Positions 1 to 5,705 of a stretch of DNA of 5,797 bases are shown here, piece after piece. Origin of the DNA: an uncultured Lachnospiraceae bacterium (lineage in GTDB: Bacteria > Bacillota > Clostridia > Lachnospirales > Anaerotignaceae); the NCBI GenBank assembly GCA_944384285.1, contig CALWSX010000043.1, positions 1 through 5,797 on the forward strand. Direction: 5' to 3'. Position 1 is the stretch's first letter. Each line of letters begins with the position of its first letter. The notes under the pieces are model-generated. The model saw only the letters and a program-made list of their open reading frames with translations. It was not told the DNA's origin and did no database searches. A program made the position numbers and the translations under genes.

Positions 1-25
1 TTAATACAGTTAAACTTATAAATGC

Positions 26-57
26 AAAAAACCATCAGTATAAACTGGTGGTTTTTT
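26..57. terminator. Bidirectional intrinsic terminator downstream of pucR
   Basis: The arms at 26-39 and 44-57 pair over 14 positions, with one T/G mismatch or wobble, around a 4-base ATAA loop. The left arm begins with six A and the right arm ends with six T, so the hairpin can end transcription from either side. It sits 13 bases past the pucR TAG stop (70-72 on the plus-strand coordinates), which makes it the likely end of the pucR transcript. It may also serve a plus-strand gene ending just left of the window. Bases 1-25 hold nothing I can assign. Confidence 0.85.
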
Positions 58-69
58 CAATAAAAATAT

Positions 70-1275
70 CTATTTTTCTAAATTATTTTTCAAACAGATA
101 TCAAATGTATTATGGGATAAATTAAAAAATTCTGAATCAATATTTTCTAAGAAGTCATAAATTGAGAAAGCATTTAAAATATCTGCTCGTATATATGCGT
201 CGTCTAAATCTAATTGAAATAGTTCTTTTATTTTTGAAATACGATAGATGCAGGTATTTCTGTGTATATGCAGTTTATTTGCACTTTTGTTTATATTTCC
301 GTTACATAATACATAAAATTTTATTGTTTCTAAAAAGAATGTAGTATTATTTTTATCATATTCTAATATTTTTCCTAAAATATGAGTGGAATAGTCTTTG
401 AGTTCATTTACATCGGCAGTATTTAAAAGCAAACGAGGAAATCCAAGTTCTTCATAATCTATTATTTTTTTATTAGTTCTGCATAAATACAATGCTTTTA
501 TAGATTTTATGTAGCTGTAACGAATGTCTCTTAAGCGAGGAGATATATTTCCAATTCCTATACATAAAGAATCAGAAAACTTTTTATTTATTATAGAAAA
601 TGTACTTTTTATAGTTTGTTTTGCTTTATTCATATATTTGGGCAATCCATAAGCTATAATTACAAGTCTGCCATTTAAGACAGCACTTAAAAAACGTACA
701 TTTTCTTCTGAGACATAAATATGAAATAAAGATTTTATATCATTTAATTTAGAAACATCTTTTCCATGTATTGTTGCTACCAAAAAATTGTGTTCATTTG
801 AAAACCCGTAATTTAGTACAAATTCTTCAATATCTTCTGTTTTGAGATTGTCAGATAAAAAAATTTTGTAAAAGAAATAATTTAGATATTCTGTTTTTTC
901 TTGTTTATGTATAATGTAAGTACTTATATCTCTTGTAACATCTATAATTTTTATATTATAATCCATTTCAAAAAGAGGAAAGTTTTCTTTATTGGCAAGC
1001 TGTATTGCCTCAGGTGTTAAAATTGATTTATTATTTTTGTCTTTTAAAACAACAACACAAGAGATACAATGTGATACGGCATCTTCTAAAGTCTTGTATA
1101 TATCATTGGAATTTAAAACGAATAAAACCTCTTCTCCATAAACCCAATTTTCTAAAGATGGAGTTTGTAAAACATAAACCCATGATATTTTTCTATCTAA
1201 ACCAGATTCTCCTGCTATAAGTTTAATATTTTTAAAAGATGGTAATTTTATAAGTTCATAACAATATATATACAA
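70..1275 (-). CDS. PucR-family transcriptional regulator
   Basis: This 401-residue protein is full length for the PucR/CdaR-like family of cytoplasmic DNA-binding regulators, whose members often respond to nucleobases or purine breakdown products. Residues about 8-122 match the N-terminal PucR ligand-sensing domain, including the pattern WVYVLQTPSLENWVYGEEV at 32-50. Residues about 165-280 resemble the degenerate GGDEF-like middle domain (IGIGN at 239-243, then a helix and IIDYEELGFPRLLLN at 271-285). Residues about 313-375 are the C-terminal helix-turn-helix (NINKSANKLHIHRNTCIYRI at 327-346). The start is a TTG at 1275-1273, supported by a strong ribosome binding site (GGGAGGTG, 1288-1281) ending 5 bases upstream; there is no in-frame ATG nearby. 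It has its own promoter and lies downstream of a cytosine deaminase gene on the same strand, so a role in nucleobase catabolism is plausible. The effector is unknown. The gene is visibly more AT-rich than the neighbouring deaminase. Confidence 0.92.
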   Translation of the reverse strand: MYIYCYELIKLPSFKNIKLIAGESGLDRKISWVYVLQTPSLENWVYGEEVLFVLNSNDIYKTLEDAVSHCISCVVVLKDKNNKSILTPEAIQLANKENFPLFEMDYNIKIIDVTRDISTYIIHKQEKTEYLNYFFYKIFLSDNLKTEDIEEFVLNYGFSNEHNFLVATIHGKDVSKLNDIKSLFHIYVSEENVRFLSAVLNGRLVIIAYGLPKYMNKAKQTIKSTFSIINKKFSDSLCIGIGNISPRLRDIRYSYIKSIKALYLCRTNKKIIDYEELGFPRLLLNTADVNELKDYSTHILGKILEYDKNNTTFFLETIKFYVLCNGNINKSANKLHIHRNTCIYRISKIKELFQLDLDDAYIRADILNAFSIYDFLENIDSEFFNLSHNTFDICLKNNLEK

Positions 1276-1280
1276 AGAAA

Positions 1281-1288
1281 CACCTCCC
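1281..1288 (-). promoter_or_regulatory. Ribosome binding site fixing the TTG start of pucR
   Basis: Read on the minus strand this is GGGAGGTG, a near-perfect Shine-Dalgarno sequence, followed by TTTCT and the TTG codon. The distance from the GGAGG core to the start codon is 7 bases. This decides the start in the absence of a suitable ATG. Confidence 0.85.
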
Positions 1289-1308
1289 GATCACATATAT
1301 TAATTTAA

Positions 1309-1337
1309 ATTATAATAAAAAAGATAAAGTAATACAA
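1309..1337 (-). promoter_or_regulatory. Predicted sigma-A promoter of pucR
   Basis: On the minus strand the -35 box TTGTAT (1337-1332) and a perfect -10 box TATAAT (1314-1309) are separated by exactly 17 bases. Transcription would begin near 1302 and give a leader of roughly 27 bases before the TTG start. The promoter lies between the codA hairpin and pucR, so pucR can be expressed independently of codA. No clear operator is visible, although the stretch is AT-rich and contains the short palindrome TTAATATTAA at 1372-1381. Confidence 0.6.
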
Positions 1338-1395
1338 ATATTTTCATCTGAAGGCATAAAAACCTATTTTTTTAATATTAATATGTTTTTAAGAG

Positions 1396-1426
1396 CCCAC
1401 CGGAATTTCCGGTGGGTAATTTTTTA
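1396..1426. terminator. Strong hairpin just 3' of codA
   Basis: CCCACCGGAA (1396-1405) and TTCCGGTGGG (1407-1416) are perfectly complementary and form a GC-rich stem; the innermost pairs open to give a 3-base loop. It starts 7 bases past the codA TAA stop (1426-1424). On the plus strand it is followed by TAATTTTTT, a good U-tract. On the minus strand, the direction of codA, the tail is only CTCTTAAAAAC, which is poor. It is probably the codA terminator or 3'-end stabiliser and also a barrier to plus-strand transcription arriving from the left. Confidence 0.75.
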
Positions 1427-2569
1427 GTAATTTACACCTAAATCAAGCTCAACATCATATTCAACAGGTTTCTGTTTGAATAAATATTCACCTTTTCTTA
1501 CAGATGCAAGAACACCTGCACGATTTCTGATTACATCAAATGGACTGTCACCGTCAAGAACGATAAAGTTAGCATCTTTTCCTACATCAAGACCATATCT
1601 ATCTTGAATATTTAAGCAACGAGCACCGTTTACAGTAATTAAATCTAAGTCTGTTTTAATATCTTCAGAAGACATAATCTGTGCAATATGGATACCATTA
1701 TCAAGAACGTTCATCATATTACCATTACCCATTGGGTACCATGGATCGTTTATAGAATCCTGTGCAAATGCAACATTAATTCCATATTCTTTAAATTCTT
1801 TTACTCTTGTGATGCCACGGCGTTTTGGATAAGAATCCTGACGACCCTGAAGATAAATATTTTCTGTTGGACAAGAAATGAAATTAAGTTTGCTCTTTTT
1901 AAATAAGTCAAGCATTCTGTAAGCATATGAGTTGTCTGCTGAACCGAATGAGCATGTGTGGCTTGCTGTTGTTTTTGCGCCATAGTCTTCCATAAGAACA
2001 AGGGCATTTAATAACTCAACAAAACGTGACTGTGGGTCATCTGTTTCATCACAGTGAATATCAATAAGTTTATTATATTTTAAACCAAGTTTTACTGCTT
2101 CGTGAATTGATTTTTCACCAAATTCTCTTGCTGGTTCGTAATGAGGAATACCACCAACAACGTCAGCGCCCATTTTAAGAGCTTCTTCTACTAATTCGCG
2201 TCCGCCTTTATATGTATACATACCTTGTTGTGGGAAAGCAACAATTTGGATATCTACTTTATCTTTTAATTCATCTCTAAGTTCAAGCATAGCTTTTAAG
2301 CCTGTGAATTTAGGGTCTGTTACGTCAATATGCGTACGAATATGCTGAACACCTCTTGAAACTTCGTCCATAAGACCTTTAACAGCAAGTCTTTTAACAC
2401 TTTCTACTGTTAATGTTTCTTTAAATTTAGGCCACATTTCAATAGCTTCAAAGAGTGTACCAGAACCAGCACCTTCTTTTCCAAGTTCTGATAATGTATA
2501 TACATAATCTAAATGTAAATGTGGATCTACATAAGGAAAAGATGTTGCAACATCATTACAGTCAAGTAC
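1424..2569 (-). pseudogene. codA: Cytosine deaminase (CodA-like amidohydrolase), 5'-truncated
   Basis: CodA-type deaminases are cytoplasmic metal-dependent amidohydrolases that convert cytosine (or related bases) to uracil plus ammonia. About 381 residues remain, against about 427 in E. coli CodA. Counting the ATG at 2437 as residue 1, the residues align with E. coli numbering at a constant offset of 86: Gln156 is Q70 (VAFPQ), His214 and Glu217 are H128 and E131 (HCDE), His246 is H160 (TASH), Asp313 is D227 and Trp319 is W233. Asp314, however, is S228, within FAQDSINDPWYP. The frame is open upstream of 2437 and encodes PHLHLD (codons 2524-2507, the first metal ligands), then homology to about VLDCND (2569-2552). 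Beyond that it reads through foreign sequence to a stop at 2638, with no ATG, GTG or TTG. About 40 N-terminal residues, the start, the RBS and the promoter are missing. A product starting at 2437 would lack the HxH ligands. The remainder is undamaged, suggesting a recent break or a misassembly. Confidence 0.85.
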
Positions 2570-2579
2570 ATTTAACTTT
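2563..2579. other. Junction between truncated codA and truncated MFS gene
   Basis: CodA homology on the minus strand can be followed up to about 2563-2569 (the VLD of VLDCND). MFS homology on the plus strand begins by about 2574 (the N of NFG). The switch therefore falls within about 15 bases, with no IS terminal repeat or long duplication visible. Both genes point away from the junction and both lack their 5' ends. That is what one deletion across a divergent promoter region would leave. An inversion endpoint or an assembly misjoin cannot be excluded. Confidence 0.7.
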
Positions 2580-2729
2580 GGTATAGTTTTCGGTAGTGCA
2601 ATCGGTGGAGCGGTATTAGAAAAATTATCTGTTTTTCATATTATTTATTTAACTATAGCAATGCTTATAATACCTATTATTTTAAGTGTATTTGCTAAAA
2701 AGACTTTTTATGGAAAACAAAGTAATTAA
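2574..2729 (+). pseudogene. MFS transporter, C-terminal remnant
   Basis: About 51 codons encode NFGIVFGSAIGGAVLEKLS and then a hydrophobic segment of about 20 residues (FHIIYLTIAMLIIPIILSVF), a lysine-rich tail AKKTFYGKQSN and a TAA stop at 2727-2729. The N-x-G-x-x-x-G-S-A-x-G-G pattern followed by one last membrane helix is typical of the end of drug-exporter type (DHA1-like) major facilitator permeases. This assignment rests on a short fragment. Full-length members have about 390-400 residues, so roughly 340 N-terminal residues are missing. The plus-strand frame continues left to a stop at 2532-2534, but the codons before about 2571 are the antisense of codA rather than transporter sequence. 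No start codon or RBS serves the fragment, so it is non-functional. Its terminator is intact. Confidence 0.7.
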
Positions 2730-2769
2730 GTAATTTAATAATATATAAAATTAAAAAAACTTATTAAAT

Positions 2770-2800
2770 AAAAACGGTATGAATTTTTCATACCGTTTTT
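2770..2800. terminator. Intrinsic terminator after the MFS remnant
   Basis: A 14-base perfect inverted repeat (AAAAACGGTATGAA at 2770-2783 and TTCATACCGTTTTT at 2787-2800) encloses a 3-base TTT loop. The five A on one side and five T on the other make it usable in both directions. It lies 40 bases past the MFS stop and would also insulate the MATE promoter from upstream transcription. The rest of the gap between 2730 and 2873 is AT-rich with no other recognisable element. Confidence 0.85.
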
Positions 2801-2873
2801 ATTTATATAATGAATATTTTTTTATTATATATAATCCACTTTTTGTGAATGAAATGAAAATTTAAATGACTAC

Positions 2874-2902
2874 TTGATGAATTAAATATTTATATATATA
2901 AT
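2874..2902 (+). promoter_or_regulatory. Predicted sigma-A promoter of the MATE gene
   Basis: The -35 box TTGATG (2874-2879) and a perfect TATAAT (2897-2902) are 17 bases apart. A second TATAAT occurs at 2905-2910 but has no properly spaced -35 box. The start of transcription would be near 2909, giving a leader of about 37 bases that contains the strong RBS GAGGTGAGG at 2933-2941. Confidence 0.65.
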
Positions 2903-2945
2903 TATATAATTGGAAAAAAGAATATTTATACAGAGGTGAGGTAAT

Positions 2946-4298
2946 ATGGTAAAAAGTATCGAACCTATGACAAGCGGTTCGATTTGGAAAAGAATGTTTT
3001 TTTTTGCGTTGCCTCTTTTGCTTGGGAATTTGTTTCAACAGTTATATAATACTGTAGACTCTTTAATAGTTGGAAATTTTTTAGGAAGTAGTGCGCTTGC
3101 GGCTGTTAGTTCATCTGGAAGCCTAATTTTTATGCTCATTGGGTTTTTAAGTGGTATTTCTTCTGGTGCAGGTGTAATTGTTTCTAGATTTTTTGGTGCC
3201 GAAGATGATAAAAATTTACATAAAACAGTACATACTACTGTTGCATTTGGAATAGTTGCGGGAATATTAATGACTCTTATGGGAGTCTTGTTTACACCTC
3301 AAGTTTTAATATGGATGGATACTCCTGAAAGTGTTATGAAAGAGTCTGTAACATATTTACAAATTTATTTTGCCGGTTCTTTTGGTTTTGTAATGTATAA
3401 TATTTTTGTAGGGATTTTACAGGCAGTAGGGGACAGTAGACACCCATTATATTATTTAATTATTTCTTCTGTTATTAATTTGATATTAGATATTATTTTT
3501 ATAGAATTTTTTCATACAGGTGTAGGAGGAGCTGCTGTAGCAACAGTAATATCTCAGGCTTTCAGTGCTGTATTGTGTCTTATTCATCTTATGAAAACAA
3601 GGGAAAATTACAGATTAATATTAAGAGATATAAAATTTGATAAAAAAATACTTAGTGAATTTATACATATTGGATTACCATCAGGAGTCCAGAATTCTAT
3701 TATTGCATTTGCAAATATTGTTGTTCAGTCTAATATTAATGCTTTTGGTGAAATGGCAATGGCAGGTTATGGGGCGTATACAAAAATTGAAGGGTTTGCA
3801 TTTTTGCCTATTAACAGTTTTACAATGGCTTTAACCACATTTGTAGGTCAAAATCTTGGGGCAAAGAAATATGAAAGAACAAAAGAGGGTACACGTTTTG
3901 GAATTTTGGTTACTGTTATATTGTCTGAAATTATAGGTGTTATAATTTTAATTTTTGCACCACAACTTATAGCAGCCTTTGATTCCACACCTGCAGTTGT
4001 AAACTTTGGTATTGAAAAAGCACGTACAGCAGCTTTATTTTATTTTTTATTAGCATATTCACATTCTATTGCAGCAATTTTAAGAGGAGCCGGAAAAACA
4101 ATGATACCTATGTTTATAATGATGGCTTTTTGGTGTGCTGTCCGTGTTACTTTTTTAACAATTATGATTCCGATAACTCACAGTATTCAAACGGTATATT
4201 GGGTTTATCCTATGACATGGGCATTAAGTTCTATAGCATTTTTCTTCTATTATAAAAAAGCAAACTGGATGGGATTTAAAATAGCTACAACTACTTGA
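2946..4298 (+). CDS. MATE-family multidrug/toxin efflux transporter
   Basis: This 450-residue inner-membrane protein has the usual MATE length and predicted 12-helix layout in two six-helix halves. These transporters export organic cations and drugs in exchange for Na+ or H+. Visible family signatures are LPLLLGNLFQQLYNTVDSLI (residues 22-41) with VGNFLGSSALAAV (42-54), GAGVIVSRFFGAED (74-87), GILQAVGDSRHP (156-167) and GVGGAAVATVISQ (192-204). The second half repeats the pattern with GLPSGVQN (243-250), FVGQNLGAKKYERTKEG (299-315) and ILRGAGKTMIPM (378-389). The ATG at 2946 follows a strong RBS (GAGGTGAGG, 2933-2941) 4 bases away. Its own promoter and downstream hairpin mark a single-gene transcript. 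The protein belongs to the large clostridial MATE group; the substrate cannot be read from sequence. No damage is seen. Confidence 0.95.
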   Translation: MVKSIEPMTSGSIWKRMFFFALPLLLGNLFQQLYNTVDSLIVGNFLGSSALAAVSSSGSLIFMLIGFLSGISSGAGVIVSRFFGAEDDKNLHKTVHTTVAFGIVAGILMTLMGVLFTPQVLIWMDTPESVMKESVTYLQIYFAGSFGFVMYNIFVGILQAVGDSRHPLYYLIISSVINLILDIIFIEFFHTGVGGAAVATVISQAFSAVLCLIHLMKTRENYRLILRDIKFDKKILSEFIHIGLPSGVQNSIIAFANIVVQSNINAFGEMAMAGYGAYTKIEGFAFLPINSFTMALTTFVGQNLGAKKYERTKEGTRFGILVTVILSEIIGVIILIFAPQLIAAFDSTPAVVNFGIEKARTAALFYFLLAYSHSIAAILRGAGKTMIPMFIMMAFWCAVRVTFLTIMIPITHSIQTVYWVYPMTWALSSIAFFFYYKKANWMGFKIATTT

Positions 4299-4344
4299 AA
4301 TTTATAGTTTAAGGAAAAAAATTTTAAAGATCTAAAAATTAGTT

Positions 4345-4380
4345 ATAAAGTCGATACATTGTCGACTTTATTTCTTTATT
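4345..4380 (+). terminator. Intrinsic terminator after the MATE gene
   Basis: ATAAAGTCGA (4345-4354) pairs perfectly with TCGACTTTAT (4362-4371), extended inward by a T-G and an A-T pair around a CAT loop. The tail TTCTTTATT is moderately U-rich. It lies 46 bases past the MATE stop. Nothing else is recognisable between 4299 and 4344. Confidence 0.75.
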
Positions 4381-4407
4381 GATTTAAAATGTTAAATATT
4401 GTATAAT
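4379..4407 (+). promoter_or_regulatory. Predicted sigma-A promoter of the beta-helix protein gene
   Basis: The -35 box TTGATT (4379-4384) and a perfect TATAAT (4402-4407) are 17 bases apart. The -35 box overlaps the last bases of the U-rich tail of the MATE terminator, so the two genes are packed back to back yet transcriptionally separate. The leader would be about 50 bases, ending in the RBS AGGGGA (4451-4456), 6 bases before the ATG at 4463. Confidence 0.65.
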
Positions 4408-4462
4408 TAATTTGGTATTTTGTAATTGTTTACATTATTTAATAAAAAGTAGGGGAATAAAT

Positions 4463-4747
4463 ATGAAGCTAAGGAGCAAACGACTATTATCTGTATTTTT
4501 ATCAATTTTAATGGTTTTTACTGCTTTAAATGTTACAACTTTTGCAGAATCAAACAAAAAGAAATTAAAAAACGACAAAATAATAAGTGAAAATTTAAAA
4601 ACATTTTCTAGTGACCCTATATATGTAGATGGTACCTTAGGTGAAGATACAACAAATGATGGCTCAGAAACATCTCCTGTTAAAACACTTGAAAAGGCTA
4701 TAGAACTTGCAGAAAACGGAGGTCTTATTGTTATTCAGGGGAAGTAG
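4463..4747 (+). CDS. Signal peptide and N-terminal fragment of the beta-helix protein (first frame)
   Basis: This is the only part of the gene that would be translated from its own start: 94 residues ending GLIVIQGK before TAG (4745-4747). It contains the signal peptide and the start of the beta-helix but none of the repeated rungs. The short product, if secreted, is unlikely to fold as a functional surface protein. Confidence 0.7.
   Translation: MKLRSKRLLSVFLSILMVFTALNVTTFAESNKKKLKNDKIISENLKTFSSDPIYVDGTLGEDTTNDGSETSPVKTLEKAIELAENGGLIVIQGK
4733..4747 (+). other. Frameshift 1 in the beta-helix gene
   Basis: The sequence CAGGGGAAGTAGAA ends the first frame with TAG. One extra base in the GGGGAA run (A or G) would give QGK or QGE followed by VEINSDLDV and join the two frames. 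The context is a short homopolymer, the usual place for slippage in replication or in sequencing. Confidence 0.7.
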
Positions 4748-5703
4748 AAATAAATTCTGACTTAGATGTTTCTAATATAACCATTGAAAGAGGAAATGAA
4801 AAAGGAAATCTTATTTCTATAAATAGTAGTGCAAATGTTACATTTAAAAATACTGTAATTGATGGTGGAAATACAGATGATGGTTTAACTTTTAATTCTA
4901 GTTTATTAAATATATCTGATGGTGCAGCAGTATATTTAAATGAAGGAACAGAATTAAAAAATAATCATGCCGGTGCGATCACAGTCTTTAATGCTATTTT
5001 AGAAATGAATGGAGCATCTATTCATGACAATAAAACAACTTTCTCTAATGGTTCAGCCATAAAAGTTGCGGGAGAAAATGGAATTTTTTATTTTAACAGC
5101 GGCGAAATATATAATAATGAAAATAATAATCCATCAGGCGTAGGGGGAACAGTATATATTACTAGTAAGGCTACTATTAATATGAAAGATGGTATTATTA
5201 GAGATAATAAAGTTGTTACAGGAACAGGAAATTTGTCCCCTGGATATGGTGGCGGTATTTATATAGTAGGAGCCACAGCTAACCTTTCAGGAGGAAAAAT
5301 TACAGAAAATGAAGTAAGCTTTTCAGGCGGAGGAATTTGTGCATTATATGATGCAAATGTAAATATTTCTGATGATATGGAAATTTCTAATAATACTTCT
5401 GTAGTATTTGGTGGTGGAATATATGCTTCAAATGCTATTATAAATATAGACGGCGGAAAAATTTTTGGTAACAGTACAACTATGGGCGGAGCAGCCGGCG
5501 GAGCTATTTATATTGATAATGCTAGAAATAATACAAGTATAACTTCTCTTGATATTTCGGGAGGAGAAATATTTGATAATACTACAGATTTAAATTATGG
5601 TAATGCAATAGCAATAGGATATGGAAATAATATAAACTTTAATCTTAAAGGTTCACCTGAAATTAAAGGAGAAATTGTTTTCTTTACTGATGAGTTACGA
5701 TAA
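4744..5703 (+). CDS. Central beta-helix fragment (second frame)
   Basis: The second frame is open from VEINSDLDVSNITIERG at 4744 to TAA at 5701-5703, about 319 residues. The first ATG with a long product is at 5005 (MNGASIHDNK), but the sequence before it (CTATTTTAGAA) is not a convincing RBS, so independent translation is unlikely. The content is Asn/Gly/Ile-rich beta-helix with no cysteine cluster, signal peptide or catalytic motif. It reads as the direct continuation of the first fragment. Confidence 0.65.
   Translation, partial: VEINSDLDVSNITIERGNEKGNLISINSSANVTFKNTVIDGGNTDDGLTFNSSLLNISDGAAVYLNEGTELKNNHAGAITVFNAILEMNGASIHDNKTTFSNGSAIKVAGENGIFYFNSGEIYNNENNNPSGVGGTVYITSKATINMKDGIIRDNKVVTGTGNLSPGYGGGIYIVGATANLSGGKITENEVSFSGGGICALYDANVNISDDMEISNNTSVVFGGGIYASNAIINIDGGKIFGNSTTMGGAAGGAIYIDNARNNTSITSLDISGGEIFDNTTDLNYGNAIAIGYGNNINFNLKGSPEIKGEIVFFTDELR
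5248..5511 (+). repeat. Degenerate GG(G/A)I beta-helix repeats in the surface protein
   Basis: The motif Gly-Gly-(Gly/Ala)-Ile-(Tyr/Cys) recurs at codons beginning 5248, 5326, 5410 and 5497, spaced 26, 28 and 29 residues apart. After most of these a second motif (L/I)xGG(K/E)I followed by an Asn-containing turn appears, at LSGGKITEN, IDGGKIFGN and ISGGEIFDN. The repeats are degenerate at DNA level, so they mark protein coils rather than a recent tandem duplication. The pattern resembles the GGAI repeats of polymorphic membrane proteins, but only as a shared fold. Confidence 0.7.
5688..5703 (+). other. Frameshift 2 in the beta-helix gene
   Basis: GATGAGTTACGATAA ends the second frame with TAA. 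One extra A (GATGAAGTTACG) would give FTDEVTINVTDNFTPVNP and join it to the third frame. Like the first frameshift, this is an apparent loss of one base. Confidence 0.6.
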
Positions 5704-5705
5704 AC

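Noticed and set aside
1..25. End of an upstream plus-strand gene
   Set aside because: One frame has a stop at 19-21, but six codons are too few to support a gene.
162..344. Small plus-strand reading frame opposite pucR
   Set aside because: Antisense to the conserved helix-turn-helix region of pucR, with no RBS or promoter.
1360..1390. Palindrome TTAATATTAA upstream of pucR as an operator
   Set aside because: It is short and composed only of A and T in a very AT-rich region, so chance is a sufficient explanation.
1801..2007. Small minus-strand reading frame inside codA
   Set aside because: It overlaps a conserved part of codA in another frame, has no RBS and resembles no known protein.
1424..2437. 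Treating codA from the ATG at 2437 as a complete 337-residue enzyme
   Set aside because: Conserved CodA sequence, including the PHLHLD metal site, continues in frame upstream of this ATG, so it is an internal methionine.
2889..2910. TA-rich tract as a tandem repeat
   Set aside because: It is a short low-complexity stretch that forms the -10 region of the MATE promoter and is expected in such AT-rich DNA.
3637..3834. Small plus-strand reading frame inside the MATE gene
   Set aside because: Shadow of a well-conserved transporter gene; its leucine-rich composition is the out-of-frame reading of membrane helices.
4412..4462. Longer start (TTG at 4412) for the beta-helix protein
   Set aside because: It lies within the expected transcription start region, just after the -10 box, has no RBS, and would put 17 residues in front of a clear signal peptide. 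The ATG at 4463 has AGGGGA at proper distance.
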